64,000 nucleotides of DNA from Mycolicibacterium hassiacum DSM 44199. Lineage in GTDB: Bacteria > Actinomycetota > Actinomycetes > Mycobacteriales > Mycobacteriaceae. The notes beneath the pieces are model-generated. The model made no database searches. It was not told where the DNA came from and saw only the letters and a list, made by a program, of their open reading frames with translations. This document shows positions 32,701 through 42,637 of this stretch, piece after piece. Where the stretch lies: positions 992,001-1,056,000 of the forward strand of contig NZ_LR026975.1 of assembly GCF_900603025.1 (NCBI RefSeq). The letters run 5' to 3'. Numbering within the stretch: the stretch's first letter is position 1; each line of letters opens with the position of its first letter. The position numbers and the translations under genes were made by a program.

Positions 32701-33122
32701 TCTTCTATGGGCTGCGCCACGGCGAGGAGCACCGGGTGCGGCTCGAGCGCGGGGTGGAGCTGCTGATCGGGCTGGAGGCCATCTCCGATCCCGACGAACG
32801 CGGGATGCGCACGGTGATGTGCCTGCTCAACGGCCAGCTGCGGCCGGTGCTGGTGCGCGACCGCAGCATCGCGTCGGACATCCCGGCGGCCGAGAAGGCC
32901 GACCGGTCCAACCCCGACCACATCGCCGCCCCGTTCGCCGGGGTGGTCACCGTCGCGGTGTCGGCGGGCGACCGGGTCGAAGCCGGGCAGACCGTCGCCA
33001 CCATCGAGGCGATGAAGATGGAGGCCGCGATCACCGCGCCCAAGGCCGGCACCGTCGCCCGCATCGCGGTCGCCGACACCGCTCAGGTCGAAGGTGGCGA
33101 CCTGCTGGTGGTGGTCAGCTGA
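29730..33122 (+). CDS. pyc: Pyruvate carboxylase
   Basis: 1130 aa; makes oxaloacetate from pyruvate, bicarbonate and ATP, the main anaplerotic enzyme. Domains in order: biotin carboxylase (1-450; [12 protein letters not shown], and [13 protein letters not shown] [11 protein letters not shown]), carboxyltransferase (about 530-800; [16 protein letters not shown], with metal-binding [10 protein letters not shown]), allosteric region, and C-terminal biotinyl domain with EAMKMEA (biotin-Lys about residue 1096). TTG start at 29730 preceded by GAAGGA; the first codons, [13 protein letters not shown], match the family N-terminus. Its TGA overlaps the presumed first codon of rsmD. Confidence 0.97.
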   Translation: MISKVLVANRGEIAIRAFRAATELDIGTVAVFAHEDRNSLHRLKADESYQIGELGHPVRAYLSVDEIIRVARHAGADAVYPGYGFLSENPNLAAACAEAGITFIGPDAEVLKLTGNKARAVEAAREAGLPVLASSPPSASVAELVAAAESMQFPLFVKAVSGGGGRGMRRVTDPAGLAEAIEAASREAESAFGDPTVYLEQAVINPRHIEVQILADRHGNVMHLYERDCSMQRRHQKVVELAPAPNLDPALRERMCADAVRFARHIGYTYAGTVEFLLDERGHYVFIECNPRIQVEHTVTEEITDVDLVSAQLRIASGESLSDLGLQQDSLRIRGAALQCRITTEDPANGFRPDSGRITGYRSPGGAGIRLDGGTHLGAEISAHFDSLLVKLTCRGRDFAEAVARARRALAEFRVRGVATNIPFLLAVVNDPDFQAGRIATSFIDERPHLLTSHTPADRGTKILNYLADITVNQPHGPRPSKVYPRDKLPAIDLGTPPPPGSRQRLAELGPEEFARWLRDTPAVAVTDTTFRDAHQSLLATRVRTNGLVEVAPYVARLTPQLLSIECWGGATYDVALRFLKEDPWERLAALREAIPNICLQMLLRGRNTVGYTPYPETVTKAFVDEAVATGIDIFRIFDALNNVDAMRPAIDAVRATGTAIAEVAISYTGDLSDPAEDLYTLDYYLRLAEEIVEAGAHVLAIKDMAGLLRPPAAATLVSALRSRFDLPVHVHTHDTPGGQLATYWAAWQAGASAVDGASAPLAGTTSQPSLSSIVAAAAHTEYDTGLSLSAVCDLEPYWEALRKVYAPFDVAAAGPTTPTGRVYHHEIPGGQLSNLRQQAIALGLGDRFEEIENAYAAADRILGRLVKVTPSSKVVGDLALALVGAGVGAEEFAADPARFDIPDSVIGFLRGELGDPPGGWPEPFRTKALAGRAPAKPTVALSEEDEQLLAQPGPKRQATLNRLLFPGPTKEFEQHRETYGDTSSLSANQFFYGLRHGEEHRVRLERGVELLIGLEAISDPDERGMRTVMCLLNGQLRPVLVRDRSIASDIPAAEKADRSNPDHIAAPFAGVVTVAVSAGDRVEAGQTVATIEAMKMEAAITAPKAGTVARIAVADTAQVEGGDLLVVVS

Positions 33123-33130
33123 CCCGTATC

Positions 33131-33673
33131 GTGGCCGGCTCCTTTGGTGGTCGGCGAATCGCGGTGCCGCACAAGGGGACTCGGCCCACCTCCGACCGGG
33201 TCCGGGAGGCGTTGTTCAGCCTGCTGGCCGCGCGTATCGACTTTCACGGTGCGGCCGTGCTCGACCTGTACGCCGGGTCCGGTGCGCTGGGGCTGGAGGC
33301 GCTGTCCCGCGGGGCCGCTCGGGCGCTGTTCGTCGAATCGGACCTGCGCGCCGCCACGGTGATCTCCCGCAACATCGACACGCTGGGCGCCGTCGGAGCG
33401 GTGGTGCGCTGCGCTCCGGTGGCGGCGGTGGTGTCGGCAGGCGCCCCCGAACCGGTCGATCTGGTGCTGGCCGACCCGCCCTACGCCGTCGAGACGGGCG
33501 AGATCGAACAGCTGCTGCAGGCGCTGGACCGGGGCGGGTGGACCAGGTCGGGCACGGTCGTCGTGGTCGAGCGGCCGGCCTCCGGTCCGGAGCTGAGCTG
33601 GCCCGACGGCTGGGAGCCGTGGCCCTCCCGGCGCTACGGCGACACCCGTCTGGAGTTGGCGCAGCGTGGTTGA
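33131..33673 (+). CDS. rsmD: 16S rRNA (guanine-966 N2) methyltransferase
   Basis: 180 aa from GTG 33131, or 184 aa from CTG 33119. SAM-binding motif [20 protein letters not shown] and catalytic DPPY in [10 protein letters not shown] identify RsmD, which methylates 16S rRNA in the 30S subunit. The family normally begins Met-Thr-Arg-Ile-(Ile/Val)-x-Gly; here that sequence reads from a CTG at 33119 that overlaps the pyc stop as CTGA. No ATG, GTG or TTG lies upstream in frame nearby. The GTG at 33131 cuts into the first strand and has no ribosome binding site. coaD follows. Confidence 0.85.
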   Translation: MAGSFGGRRIAVPHKGTRPTSDRVREALFSLLAARIDFHGAAVLDLYAGSGALGLEALSRGAARALFVESDLRAATVISRNIDTLGAVGAVVRCAPVAAVVSAGAPEPVDLVLADPPYAVETGEIEQLLQALDRGGWTRSGTVVVVERPASGPELSWPDGWEPWPSRRYGDTRLELAQRG

Positions 33674-33697
33674 ACGCCCCTGCTAGCGTCATCGACC

Positions 33698-34177
33698 ATG
33701 AGTGGCGCGGTATGCCCGGGTTCGTTCGACCCGGTCACCCTCGGTCATATCGACGTCTTCGAGCGGGCGGCGGCCCAGTTCGACGAGGTCGTGGTGGCGG
33801 TGCTGATCAACCCGAACAAGAAGGGCATGTTCGATCTCGACGAACGGATCGCGATGATCGAGGAGTCGACAACCCATCTGCCGAACCTGCGGGTGGAGTC
33901 CGGCCGCGGGCTGGTGGTCGACTTCGTTCGCGAACGCGGGCTCACTGCGATCGTCAAGGGGCTGCGCACCGGCACCGACTTCGAATACGAGTTGCAGATG
34001 GCACAGATGAACAAGCACATCGCCGGGGTGGACACCTTCTTCGTCGCCACCGATCCGAAGTACTCGTTCGTGTCGTCGTCGCTGGCCAAGGAGGTGGTCG
34101 CGCTCGGCGGCGACGTCTCCGATCTGCTGCCGGAGCCGGTCAATCGTCGGCTCAAGGAGAAGCTGCGCGGCCGGTAG
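33698..34177 (+). CDS. coaD: Phosphopantetheine adenylyltransferase
   Basis: 159 aa, the penultimate enzyme of coenzyme A synthesis. The nucleotidyltransferase motif is [15 protein letters not shown] (TxGH form), with [13 protein letters not shown] and the C-terminal ATP loop [14 protein letters not shown]. Length is standard. It lies 24 bp after rsmD, probably co-transcribed. Confidence 0.97.
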   Translation: MSGAVCPGSFDPVTLGHIDVFERAAAQFDEVVVAVLINPNKKGMFDLDERIAMIEESTTHLPNLRVESGRGLVVDFVRERGLTAIVKGLRTGTDFEYELQMAQMNKHIAGVDTFFVATDPKYSFVSSSLAKEVVALGGDVSDLLPEPVNRRLKEKLRGR

Positions 34178-34353
34178 ATTTCGCGAATTCGCCACGGCAG
34201 CAAGCGAACCCACCTCCAAGCTCGGGCGTCGGCGAACCGGCGGCGGGTGCGCCGGCGCGTGCGGATGGTTAGCCGGACGGCGGTGTGGGTAGCCGGTAGG
34301 CGGCGCCCAGCCCGTTCCCGCCACCCCAACGACAACCTGCACGGAGGTGCACC

Positions 34354-34938
34354 ATGGCCGACACCCGCGGTCGATCCGACAACCCGGCCGATCCCGACAA
34401 CGACGTCGTGCGGTTCCTCACCGACCAGCACAACCTGATCAAGGACATGTTCGACGAGGTGCTCGGCGCCTCCGGCGACAAGGCCCGCGAAGAGGCGTTC
34501 ACCGAGTTGCGCCAACTGTTGGCCGTCCACGAGACCGCCGAGGAGATGGTGCTGCACCCCCGCGCGCGCCGCTCGGTGGCCGACGGCGAAGCGATCGTCG
34601 ACGCCCGCCTCGAGGAGGAGCACGAGGCCAAGAAGTCGCTGTCGCGGCTGGAGAAGATGGACATCGCCTCCGACGAGTTCCTCGTCGAACTGCGCAAGTT
34701 CCGCGACGAGGTGATCGAACACGCCGAGAACGAGGAGCGTGAGGAGTTCGGCGTGCTGCACGACGTGCTGAGCGCCGAGGATCTCAAGCGGATGGCCGGC
34801 GCCGTGCAGGCCGCCGAGGCCATCGCGCCGACCCGCCCGCACCCGGGTGTGGAGTCGGCCAAGCTCAACTTCGCGGCCGGCCCGTTCGCGTCCATGCTGG
34901 ACCGGGCGCGCGACGCCATCGCGGCCGCCCTGCGCTGA
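34354..34938 (+). CDS. Hemerythrin HHE-domain protein
   Basis: 194 aa, mostly helical. Candidate iron ligands of the four-helix bundle are His in TDQHNLIKDMFDE, HETAEEMVLHP, EEEHEAKK and IEHAENEERE. Such mycobacterial hemerythrins carry a diiron site and have been linked to oxygen or peroxide/NO responses; the exact role here is inferred. The ATG at 34354 follows GGAGGTGCACC. It lies between coaD and sepIVA, the point where M. tuberculosis carries its PDIM/phenolic-glycolipid locus. Confidence 0.9.
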   Translation: MADTRGRSDNPADPDNDVVRFLTDQHNLIKDMFDEVLGASGDKAREEAFTELRQLLAVHETAEEMVLHPRARRSVADGEAIVDARLEEEHEAKKSLSRLEKMDIASDEFLVELRKFRDEVIEHAENEEREEFGVLHDVLSAEDLKRMAGAVQAAEAIAPTRPHPGVESAKLNFAAGPFASMLDRARDAIAAALR

Positions 34939-35060
34939 GCCGGGCTCCGGCCTGTCCCGTAAGGGATCCGTCGGTGGCCCCACCGGGGCCGTCACCGGGG
35001 CGGCCCTACGCAGCGATCCCGCCCGGGGCCGAAACTGATGGGCTCCGGGGCCCGCCCCTT

Positions 35061-35101
35061 GCCGGGCCCGGGGTCCGGCCCGGATGGGCCGGGGGCCCGG
35101 C
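35061..35101. terminator. Very stable GC-only hairpin upstream of sepIVA
   Basis: Outer arms GCCGGGCCC (35061-35069) and GGGCCCGGC (35093-35101) enclose inner arms CCGGCCC (35075-35081) and GGGCCGG (35086-35092) with a GGAT loop; a 5-nt bulge sits on one side. There is no T tract. It lies 123 bp after the hemerythrin stop, so a T-less terminator is plausible. The surrounding 34939-35234 interval otherwise shows no gene. Confidence 0.5.
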
Positions 35102-35234
35102 CCGCGGATGGGGCCGCCTTTGCTGGAACCGGCCGGAGCGCACCAATCGGCGACACACCGAGTCCGCCACCCCAGTCACACACGTAACAGCAGGCACACT
35201 AGTAACTGACAATTAGTGCTTGGAGGGTGTTGCC

Positions 35235-35972
35235 GTGTACCGAGTTTTTGAAGCGCTCGATGAGCTGAGCGCGATCGTCGAAGAAGCCCGTGGTGTGCCG
35301 ATGACGGCCGGCTGCGTGGTGCCGCGCGGTGATGTCCTCGAGCTCATCGACGACATCAAGGACGCGATCCCCGGGGAGCTCGACGACGCCCAGGATGTCC
35401 TCGACGCCCGCGACGAGATGCTGCGGGAGGCCAAGGAACACTCCGAATCGATGGTCTCCTCGGCCAAGGCGGAGGCCGAGTCGCTGGTCAACCATGCCCG
35501 CGCCGAGGCCGACCGGCTGCTCGCCGACGCCAAGTCACAGGCCGACCGCATGGTCGCCGAGGCCCGTCAGCACAGCGAGCGGATGGTCGCCGACGCCCGC
35601 GCCGAGGCCGAGCGGCTGATCGCGACCGCCAAGCGCGAGTACGAGGCCACCACCGGCCGGGCCAAGACCGAGGCCGACCGGCTCATCGAGAACGGCAACC
35701 TCGCCTACGAGAAGGCGGTCCAGGAGGGCATCAAGGAACAGCAGCGGCTGGTCTCGCAGACCGAGATCGTGCAGACCGCCACCGCCGAGGCCACCCGGCT
35801 CATCGACGCGGCGCACGCCGAGGCCGACCGGCTGCGCGGCGAGTGCGACATCTACGTCGACAGCAAGCTCGCCGAGTTCGAGGAGTTTCTCAACGGGACG
35901 CTGCGTTCGGTCAACCGGGGCCGGCATCAGCTGCGCACCGCGGCGGGCACCCACGACTACGCGACGCGGTAG
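35235..35972 (+). CDS. sepIVA: Septation protein SepIVA (DivIVA-like coiled coil)
   Basis: 245 aa. Starts YRVFEALDELSAIVEEARG, then a long coiled coil (residues about 60-200) rich in EA-x-R-x-x heptads such as ARAEADRLLADAKSQADRM, and ends RGRHQLRTAAGTHDYATR. It is the mycobacterial SepIVA, required for septation and linked to polar peptidoglycan synthesis. GTG 35235 is chosen over the longer frame because GGAGGG lies 6 nt upstream and the first residues match the family. Confidence 0.95.
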   Translation: MYRVFEALDELSAIVEEARGVPMTAGCVVPRGDVLELIDDIKDAIPGELDDAQDVLDARDEMLREAKEHSESMVSSAKAEAESLVNHARAEADRLLADAKSQADRMVAEARQHSERMVADARAEAERLIATAKREYEATTGRAKTEADRLIENGNLAYEKAVQEGIKEQQRLVSQTEIVQTATAEATRLIDAAHAEADRLRGECDIYVDSKLAEFEEFLNGTLRSVNRGRHQLRTAAGTHDYATR

Positions 35973-36005
35973 GCCACTCGTTTCGTCGCCGTAGGATTGG
36001 AAACC

Positions 36006-36593
36006 ATGGCGACGAATACGAGCGCGGCCGCGCGCCGCGCGTCCGAATCGCCGCTCGTGCTCGATATCGCGAGGTTGGGCCGGCGGCCCGGCTCGATGAT
36101 GACCGTCAGTGAGACGGTGCCCAGCCCGTCACGCATCGGGGTGGAGTTGGTCGCGATCAACGCAGGCACTCCGCTGCACCTGGACCTGCGCATCGAGTCG
36201 GTGTCCGAGGGGGTGCTGGTGACCGGCACCGTCTCGGCCCGGACCTCCGGCGAGTGCGCGCGGTGCCTGTGCCCGATCGACGGCGACGTGTCGATCGACC
36301 TGACCGAGTTGTTCGCGTACCCCGACAGCGTCACCGACGCCACCACCGAGGCCGACGAGGTGGCCCGGGTCGGGGCCGGCGGACGGCCCGACACCGTCGA
36401 CCTGGAGCAGCCGATCATCGACGCGGTGGGCCTGGCGCTGCCGTTCTCCCCGCTGTGCAGCCCGGACTGCGCGGGACTGTGCCCGGACTGCGGGGTGCCG
36501 TTGGCCACCGCCGAACCCGGCCACCACCACGAAAAGGTCGACCCGCGCTGGGCCAAGCTCGCCGACCTCTTCGACAAGGACGCCCGTGACTGA
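36006..36593 (+). CDS. YceD/DUF177 family protein
   Basis: 195 aa. In other bacteria YceD is linked to 23S rRNA or ribosomal L32 accumulation. Two cysteine clusters are visible, CARCLC (about residue 83) and [13 protein letters not shown] (about 158-170), suggesting a zinc site. Unlike many bacteria, no rpmF follows; rnc follows instead and overlaps by 8 nt. ATG 36006 is preferred over TTG 35997. Confidence 0.9.
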   Translation: MATNTSAAARRASESPLVLDIARLGRRPGSMMTVSETVPSPSRIGVELVAINAGTPLHLDLRIESVSEGVLVTGTVSARTSGECARCLCPIDGDVSIDLTELFAYPDSVTDATTEADEVARVGAGGRPDTVDLEQPIIDAVGLALPFSPLCSPDCAGLCPDCGVPLATAEPGHHHEKVDPRWAKLADLFDKDARD

Positions 36594-37275
36594 TCGGGAG
36601 CCGCTGCTGCGGGCGCTCGGGGTCGACCTGCCCGACGACCTGCTCACGATGGCGCTGACCCACCGCAGCTACTCCTACGAGAACGGCGGGCTGCCGACCA
36701 ACGAGCGGCTGGAGTTCCTCGGCGACGCCGTGCTGGGGCTGACCATCACCGAGGAGCTCTACCACCGTCACCCCGACCGCTCCGAAGGCGACCTGGCCAA
36801 ACTACGGGCCAGCATCGTCAACACCCAGGCACTGGCGGAGGTGGGGCGCAAGCTGTCCGAACACGGCCTGGGCGCATACCTGTTGCTGGGCAAGGGCGAG
36901 GCGAACTCCGGCGGCGCCGACAAGGCCAGCATCCTCGCCGACGGCGTCGAATCCCTTTTGGGCGCAATATATCTCCAGCACGGTCTGGAGGTGGTGCGCA
37001 AGGTCATCCTGCGGTTGTTCGCCGAGTTGCTCGACACCGCACCGACATTGGGAGCGGGGCTGGACTGGAAGAGCAGCCTGCAGGAGTTGACCGCCGCGCG
37101 GGGCCTGGGTGCGCCGACCTACGTGGTCACCTCGACCGGGCCGGACCACAACAAGGAATTCACCGCCACGGTGCTGATCACCGACGTGGAGTACGGCAAG
37201 GGCGTCGGACGCACCAAGAAGGAGGCCGAACTCAAGGCGGCCGCGGCGGCGTGGAACGCGCTGGAACGTGCCTGA
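36586..37275 (+). CDS. rnc: Ribonuclease III
   Basis: 229 aa; cleaves double-stranded RNA, including rRNA precursors. The signature [14 protein letters not shown] (about residue 40) holds catalytic acidic residues, with a second set in [12 protein letters not shown]. The C-terminal dsRNA-binding domain (about 150-229) ends [19 protein letters not shown] start, overlapping yceD by 8 nt and mutM by 8 nt, so yceD-rnc-mutM are tightly coupled. Confidence 0.97.
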   Translation: MTDREPLLRALGVDLPDDLLTMALTHRSYSYENGGLPTNERLEFLGDAVLGLTITEELYHRHPDRSEGDLAKLRASIVNTQALAEVGRKLSEHGLGAYLLLGKGEANSGGADKASILADGVESLLGAIYLQHGLEVVRKVILRLFAELLDTAPTLGAGLDWKSSLQELTAARGLGAPTYVVTSTGPDHNKEFTATVLITDVEYGKGVGRTKKEAELKAAAAAWNALERA

Positions 37276-38143
37276 GCTTCCCGAGGTCGAGGTCGTCCGG
37301 CGGGGACTGGCCGCGCACGTCGTCGACAGGACGATCACCGCGGTGCGGGTGCACCATCCGCGCGCGGTGCGCCGCCACGAGGCCGGTCCCGCCGACCTGA
37401 CCGCACGGCTACTCGGGGCGCGCATCATCGGCACCGGGCGGCGCGGCAAGTACCTGTGGCTGTCGCTCGACGACGGCGCGGCGCTGGTGGTGCACCTCGG
37501 CATGAGCGGGCAGATGCTGTTGGGCGGCACGCCCAACGAGAACCACCTGCGCATCGCCGCGCTGCTCGACGACGGCACCACGCTGAGCTTCGTCGACCAG
37601 CGCACCTTCGGCGGCTGGCTGATCGCCGACATGGTGACCGTCGACGGCGCCGACGTGCCCGCGCCGGTGGCGCATCTGGCCCGCGATCCGCTCGACCCGT
37701 GGTTCGACCGCGACGCCGTGGTGACGGTGTTGCGGCGCAAGCACTCCGAGATCAAGCGTCAGCTGCTCGACCAGACCGTGGTGTCGGGGATCGGCAACAT
37801 CTACGCCGACGAGGCGCTGTGGCGGGCGCGGATCAACGGCGCCCGGCCGGCGTCGTCGCTGAGCCGGCCCAGGCTCGCGGAACTGCTCGACCACGCCGCC
37901 GACGTGATGCGCGACGCGCTGGCGCAGGGCGGCACCTCGTTCGACTCGCTGTATGTGAACGTCAACGGCGAGTCCGGGTACTTCGACCGGTCGCTGGACG
38001 CCTACGGCCGCGAGGGTGAGCCGTGCCGGCGTTGCGGGGCGGCGATCCGGCGGGAGCGGTTCATGAACCGGTCGTCGTTCTACTGCCCGCGCTGCCAGCC
38101 CCGTCCGCGGCGCCCGCGCTCCCGGCCTCCCGCAACGGAATAG
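37268..38143 (+). CDS. mutM: Formamidopyrimidine-DNA glycosylase
   Basis: 291 aa; excises 8-oxoguanine. It begins [13 protein letters not shown], where the Pro at position 2 is the catalytic nucleophile after Met removal. The H2TH region is [16 protein letters not shown], and the C-terminal zinc finger is CRRCG ... CPRCQ. GTG start. The stop codon (38141-38143) lies inside the left arm of a perfect inverted repeat. Confidence 0.97.
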   Translation: MPELPEVEVVRRGLAAHVVDRTITAVRVHHPRAVRRHEAGPADLTARLLGARIIGTGRRGKYLWLSLDDGAALVVHLGMSGQMLLGGTPNENHLRIAALLDDGTTLSFVDQRTFGGWLIADMVTVDGADVPAPVAHLARDPLDPWFDRDAVVTVLRRKHSEIKRQLLDQTVVSGIGNIYADEALWRARINGARPASSLSRPRLAELLDHAADVMRDALAQGGTSFDSLYVNVNGESGYFDRSLDAYGREGEPCRRCGAAIRRERFMNRSSFYCPRCQPRPRRPRSRPPATE

Positions 38144-38195
38144 CATTCCTGGCTGTTGCACCGCGCCGGATGACGACCAGGAATGCTATTCCGTT
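38134..38195. repeat. Perfect 19-bp inverted repeat with nested dyads
   Basis: AACGGAATAGCATTCCTGG (38134-38152) is the exact reverse complement of 38177-38195, with 24 bp between. Each arm itself contains the imperfect dyad GGAAT-AGC-ATTCC (or GGAAT-GCT-ATTCC). The left arm covers the mutM stop; the right arm ends 30 bp before the osmC ATG. It could be a hairpin terminator/attenuator or two operator sites. No T tract follows. Confidence 0.9.
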
Positions 38196-38225
38196 GGAAG
38201 TCCGATGGAAGGGGACGAGACGGTC

Positions 38226-38642
38226 ATGACCGAACTGTGGGTGGAGCGCACCGGGGTGCGCAGCTACACCGGGCGCAGCTCACGCGGCGCGCAGGTGCTC
38301 ATCGGCAACGAGGACGTCGAGGGCGTGTTCACCCCCGGCGAGCTGCTGAAGATCGCGCTCGCGGCGTGCAGCGGCATGGCCAGCGACGCGCCCCTGCGCC
38401 GCCGGCTCGGCGACGACTACCGGGTGACCATCCGGGTGTCCGGGCCCGCCGACCGCGAGCAGGAACGCTATCCGCACCTTGCGGAGCGGATGGAACTGGA
38501 CCTGTCCGGCCTGCCCGAGGACGAGAAGGCGCGGTTGCTGACGGTCGTGCACCGCGCGATCGATCAGGTCTGCACCGTCGGGCGCACGCTCAAGTCCGGT
38601 ACCGAAGTGACGTTTGAGGTTGCTGATGCAGGAGTTAGCTGA
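38226..38642 (+). CDS. OsmC/Ohr-family peroxide-related protein
   Basis: 138 aa. OsmC folds use two cysteines to reduce organic hydroperoxides. Candidates here are Cys in IALAACSGMASD and in AIDQVCTVGRTLKSG. ATG 38226 is chosen as the start of the recognisable domain (TELWVERTG). Preceded by the 19-bp inverted repeat and overlapping acyP by 17 nt. It fits the Rv2923c position. Confidence 0.88.
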   Translation: MTELWVERTGVRSYTGRSSRGAQVLIGNEDVEGVFTPGELLKIALAACSGMASDAPLRRRLGDDYRVTIRVSGPADREQERYPHLAERMELDLSGLPEDEKARLLTVVHRAIDQVCTVGRTLKSGTEVTFEVADAGVS

Positions 38643-38910
38643 GGTACGGCTGACCGCGTGGGTGCACGGCCACGTGCAGGGTGTCGGGTTCCGCTGGTGG
38701 ACCCGTTCGCGCGCCCTGGAACTGGGCCTGACCGGGTATGCGGCCAACAAGCCCGACGGCCGGGTCGAGGTGGTCGCCCAGGGGCCGCGGGCGGCCTGCG
38801 AAAAGCTGCTTGAGCTGCTGCAGAGCGGCAACACGCCGGGCCGCGTCGACAACGTCGTCGCGGAGTTCTCCGAACCCGGCGACGCGCTCAGCGGGTTCGT
38901 CGAGCGATAG
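38626..38910 (+). CDS. acyP: Acylphosphatase
   Basis: 94 aa; hydrolyses carboxyl-phosphate anhydrides such as acetyl phosphate. The phosphate-binding loop with its catalytic arginine is [17 protein letters not shown], and the catalytic Asn is in [20 protein letters not shown] 38626 gives the usual size; TTG 38614 would add four residues. smc follows 26 bp later. Confidence 0.95.
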   Translation: MQELAEVRLTAWVHGHVQGVGFRWWTRSRALELGLTGYAANKPDGRVEVVAQGPRAACEKLLELLQSGNTPGRVDNVVAEFSEPGDALSGFVER

Positions 38911-38936
38911 CCGCCACGGCGGTAGTGTGCTACGTC

Positions 38937-41900
38937 GTGTACCTCAAGAGTCTGACGCTGAAGGGCTTCAAGTCGTTTGCCTCGCCGACGACTCTGCGCT
39001 TCGAGCCGGGCATCACCTGCGTCGTCGGACCCAACGGGTCGGGCAAGTCCAACGTGGTCGACGCGCTGACCTGGGTGATGGGCGAGCAGGGGGCCAAGAC
39101 TCTGCGCGGCGGCAAGATGGAGGACGTCATCTTCGCGGGCACCTCGTCGCGCCCGCCGCTGGGCCGCGCTGAGGTCACGGTCACCATCGACAACTCCGAC
39201 AACTCGCTGCCGATCGAGTACTCCGAGGTGTCGATCACCCGCCGCATGTACCGCGACGGCGGCAGCGAGTACGAGATCAACGGCAACAGCTGCCGGTTGA
39301 TGGACGTCCAGGAGCTGCTCAGCGACTCCGGGATCGGCCGCGAGATGCACGTCATCGTCGGCCAGGGCAAGCTCTCGGAGATCCTCGAGTCCCGCCCCGA
39401 GGAGCGCCGCGCCTTCATCGAGGAGGCGGCCGGGGTGCTCAAGCACCGCAAGCGCAAGGAGAAGGCGGTGCGCAAGCTCGAGGCGATGCAGGCCAACCTG
39501 GATCGGCTCACCGACCTCACCACCGAACTGCGGCGCCAACTCAAACCGCTCGGCCGCCAGGCGGAGATGGCCCGCCGCGCCCAGGCCATCCAGGCCGATC
39601 TGCGCGATGCCCGGCTGCGGCTGGCCGCCGACGACCTGGTCACCCGCCGGGCCGAGTACGAGAACACCAACGCCGCCGAGCTCGAACTGCGTCGCGAGCA
39701 CGAGGAGCTGACCGCTCGGCTGGCCGCCCGCACCGCCGAGCTCGAGGCCCACGAATCGGCCGTCGGGAACCTGTCGGCGCGCGCCGACGCCGCCCAGCAG
39801 CGCTGGTTCGCCTTGTCCGCGCTGGCCGAACGGGTCGGCGCGACGGTGCGGATCGCCACCGAGCGGGCCCAGTACCTCGACACCGAACCCGAGGTCTCGA
39901 CCGGCCCCGACCCCGAGGCGCTGGAGGCGCAGGCCGACGAGATCGCCGCCCAGGAGCGGCTGCTGCTCGAGGAACTCGAGGAGGCCCGGGCCCGGCTGGA
40001 GGCGGCCCGCGCCGAGCTGGCCGAGCGGGAACGCGCCGCGGCCGAGGCCGAACGCGCCCACCTGGCCGCCGCCCGCGCCGAGGCCGACCGGCGCGAGGGG
40101 CTGGCCCGGCTGGCCGGTCAGGTGGACACCATGCGCACCCGGGTGGAGTCGATCGACGAGACCGTCGCCCGGCTGAGCGTCAGCATCGAGGAGGCCGCGG
40201 CCAAGGCCGAACAGGCCAAGGCCGAGTTCGAGACCGTCCAGGGCCGTGTCGGCGAGCTCGACGCCGGCGAGGTGGGGCTCGACGAGCACCACGAGCGCAC
40301 CGTGGCCGCGCTGCGGCTGGCCGACGAGCGGGTGGCCGAACTGCAGGCCGCCGAGCGCAGCGCCGAACGCCAGGTGGCGTCGCTGCGCGCCCGTATCGAG
40401 GCGCTGTCGGTGGGCCTGGAGCGCAAGGACGGCGCCGCCTGGTTGCAGGAGAACCAAAGCGGCACAGGCATTCTCGGCACCATCGCGGACCTGCTCAAGG
40501 TGCGCCCCGGCTACGAGGTGGCCATCGCGGCGGTGCTCGGCGCCGCAGCCGACGCGGTCGCCGCCGACAGCGCGGCGGCGGCGCGGGCGGCCATCGCGGC
40601 GCTCAAACAGGCCGACGCCGGCCGGGCCGCGATCGTGCTCGGTGACTGGCCGCAGCACACCCCGGCGCCGCCGGGCCCCCCACCCGCGGGTGCGCGGTGG
40701 GCGCTGGATCTGGTCGACGCGCCCGAGCGGCTGCGCGCCGCGGTCGCCGCGATGCTGGCCGGCGTGGTCGTGGTCTCCGACCTGTCGGCGGCGCTGGACG
40801 TCGTCGCGGCGCAGCCGCGGCTGCGGGCGGTCACCACCGACGGCGACGTGGTCAGCGCCGGTTGGGTCAGCGGCGGTTCGGACCGGCGCCCCAGCACCCT
40901 GGAGATCGCCTCGGAGGTGGAGAAGGCGCGCGCGGAACTGGCCGACGCCGAACGACAGCAGGCCGAGTTGTCGGCCGCGCTGGCCGGGGCGCTCGAGGAG
41001 CAGGCGGCCCGCCAGGACGCCGCCGAGCAGGCGCTGGCTGCGCTGAACGAGTCCGACGCGGCGATCTCGGCGATCTACGAACAGTTGGGCCGACTCGGTC
41101 AGGAGGCCCGCACCGCCGAGGCCGAGTACGAGCGGCTGGTGGCCCAGCGCGCCGAGCTCGAGGCGACCCGCAGCCGCACCGTCGAGGAACTCGCCGAGCT
41201 CGAACAGCGGCTGCACAACGCCCAGCAGGAACCCGTCTTCGACGCCGAGCCCGTGGACCGGGAGGAGACGCTGGCCGCCGCCGAGGTGGCCCGCGCCGCC
41301 GAGGTGGAGGCTCGGCTTGCCGTGCGCACCGCCGAGGAGCGTGCGAACGCCGTTCGGGGGCAAGCGGATTCGCTGCGCCGGGCGGCGGCAGCGGAACGCG
41401 AGGCGCGGGTGCGGGCGCAGCAGGCCCGGGAGGCGCGCATGCACGCCGCGGCGGTCGCGGCGGCGGTGGCCGAATCCGGCCGGGCCGTGGCGCAGCGGCT
41501 CGCCGCGGTGGTGCAGATCGCGTCCCGGGTGCGCGACCAGGTCGCCGCCGAACGCCAGGAACGGGCCACCGCGCTGGCGGCCGCCCGCGACGAGGTCAAC
41601 GAGCTCAACACCCGGATCGCCGCGCTCACCGAGGCGCTGCACCGCGACGAGGTGGCCAAGGCGCAGGCGGCGCTGCGCATCGAACAGCTCGAGCAGCAGG
41701 TCCTCGAGCAGTTCGGGATGGCCGCCGACGATCTGATCGCCGAGTACGGCCCGCATGTGCCGCTGCCGCCCACCGAACAGGAGATCGCCGAGTACGAGCA
41801 GGCCAAGGAGCGCGGCGAGCAGGTCATCGCCCCGCAGCCGATGCCGTACGACCGGGCGACCCAGGAGCGGCGGGCCAAGAAGGCCGAGCGGGAGCTCGCC

Positions 41901-42527
41901 GAGCTGGGCCGGGTCAACCCGCTGGCGCTGGAGGAGTACGCGGCGCTGGAGGAGCGCTACAACTTCCTGTCCACCCAGCTGGAGGACGTCAAGGCGGCCC
42001 GCAAGGATCTGCTCGACGTGATCCAGGAGGTCGACGACCGGATCCTGCAGGTGTTCACCGAGGCCTACTACGACGTCGAGCGCGAGTTCCGCGAGGTGTT
42101 CGCGTCGCTGTTCCCCGGCGGCGAGGGCCGGCTGCTGCTGACCGATCCGGACAACATGCTCACCACCGGCATCGAGGTCGAGGCGCGCCCACCGGGCAAG
42201 AAGATCAAGCGGCTGTCGCTGCTGAGCGGTGGGGAGAAATCGCTGACCGCGGTCGCGATGCTGGTGGCGATCTTCCGGGCCCGGCCGTCGCCGTTCTACG
42301 TGATGGACGAGGTGGAGGCCGCGCTCGACGACGTGAACCTGCGCCGGCTGCTGGCGTTGTTCGAACAGCTGCGGGAGCGGTCGCAGCTGATCATCATCAC
42401 GCACCAGAAACCGACCATGGAGATCGCCGACGCGCTGTACGGCGTGACCATGCGCGACGACGGCATCACCCAGGTGATCTCCCAGCGGTTGCGCGGCCAG
42501 GAGCTGGTGGCCAGCGGCACGAACTAG
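38937..42527 (+). CDS. smc: Chromosome segregation ATPase SMC
   Basis: 1196 aa. N-terminal head with Walker [10 protein letters not shown] (residues 31-39); coiled coil about 170-500; hinge about 510-660 ([29 protein letters not shown] [12 protein letters not shown]); second coiled coil; C-terminal head with signature [14 protein letters not shown] and Walker [14 protein letters not shown]. Forms the condensin ring with ScpA/ScpB, not encoded here. GTG 38937 gives [13 protein letters not shown], the canonical N-terminus; the frame is open slightly further upstream. Confidence 0.97.
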   Translation: MYLKSLTLKGFKSFASPTTLRFEPGITCVVGPNGSGKSNVVDALTWVMGEQGAKTLRGGKMEDVIFAGTSSRPPLGRAEVTVTIDNSDNSLPIEYSEVSITRRMYRDGGSEYEINGNSCRLMDVQELLSDSGIGREMHVIVGQGKLSEILESRPEERRAFIEEAAGVLKHRKRKEKAVRKLEAMQANLDRLTDLTTELRRQLKPLGRQAEMARRAQAIQADLRDARLRLAADDLVTRRAEYENTNAAELELRREHEELTARLAARTAELEAHESAVGNLSARADAAQQRWFALSALAERVGATVRIATERAQYLDTEPEVSTGPDPEALEAQADEIAAQERLLLEELEEARARLEAARAELAERERAAAEAERAHLAAARAEADRREGLARLAGQVDTMRTRVESIDETVARLSVSIEEAAAKAEQAKAEFETVQGRVGELDAGEVGLDEHHERTVAALRLADERVAELQAAERSAERQVASLRARIEALSVGLERKDGAAWLQENQSGTGILGTIADLLKVRPGYEVAIAAVLGAAADAVAADSAAAARAAIAALKQADAGRAAIVLGDWPQHTPAPPGPPPAGARWALDLVDAPERLRAAVAAMLAGVVVVSDLSAALDVVAAQPRLRAVTTDGDVVSAGWVSGGSDRRPSTLEIASEVEKARAELADAERQQAELSAALAGALEEQAARQDAAEQALAALNESDAAISAIYEQLGRLGQEARTAEAEYERLVAQRAELEATRSRTVEELAELEQRLHNAQQEPVFDAEPVDREETLAAAEVARAAEVEARLAVRTAEERANAVRGQADSLRRAAAAEREARVRAQQAREARMHAAAVAAAVAESGRAVAQRLAAVVQIASRVRDQVAAERQERATALAAARDEVNELNTRIAALTEALHRDEVAKAQAALRIEQLEQQVLEQFGMAADDLIAEYGPHVPLPPTEQEIAEYEQAKERGEQVIAPQPMPYDRATQERRAKKAERELAELGRVNPLALEEYAALEERYNFLSTQLEDVKAARKDLLDVIQEVDDRILQVFTEAYYDVEREFREVFASLFPGGEGRLLLTDPDNMLTTGIEVEARPPGKKIKRLSLLSGGEKSLTAVAMLVAIFRARPSPFYVMDEVEAALDDVNLRRLLALFEQLRERSQLIIITHQKPTMEIADALYGVTMRDDGITQVISQRLRGQELVASGTN

Positions 42528-42637
42528 TGCTCAGGGCGTCCGGGATCCGCCCACGCGGGTCCCGGCCGGTGGTGTGCGTCGCGCCGCGGCCGACGGGGCC
42601 GAACGGGGCCATCCCGGCGACTTGAGACAATGGGCCG

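Noticed and set aside
29745..32921. A 1058-residue open frame on the minus strand
   Set aside because: Antisense to pyruvate carboxylase with no recognisable domain; composition is Arg/Gly/His-rich as expected for a shadow frame.
31427..33130. Long upstream extension of the rsmD frame
   Set aside because: The extension overlaps pyc in another frame and is Arg/Gly-rich without similarity; only the part after about 33119 resembles RsmD.
35535..35954. Minus-strand frame opposite sepIVA
   Set aside because: Mirror of the coiled-coil heptads (Leu/Gly-rich translation) and therefore a shadow of sepIVA.
38280..42404. A 1374-residue open frame on the minus strand
   Set aside because: It is fully antisense to smc, whose ATPase motifs are intact. 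Its His/Arg/Gly/Gln-rich composition is typical of the shadow frame in very GC-rich genes.
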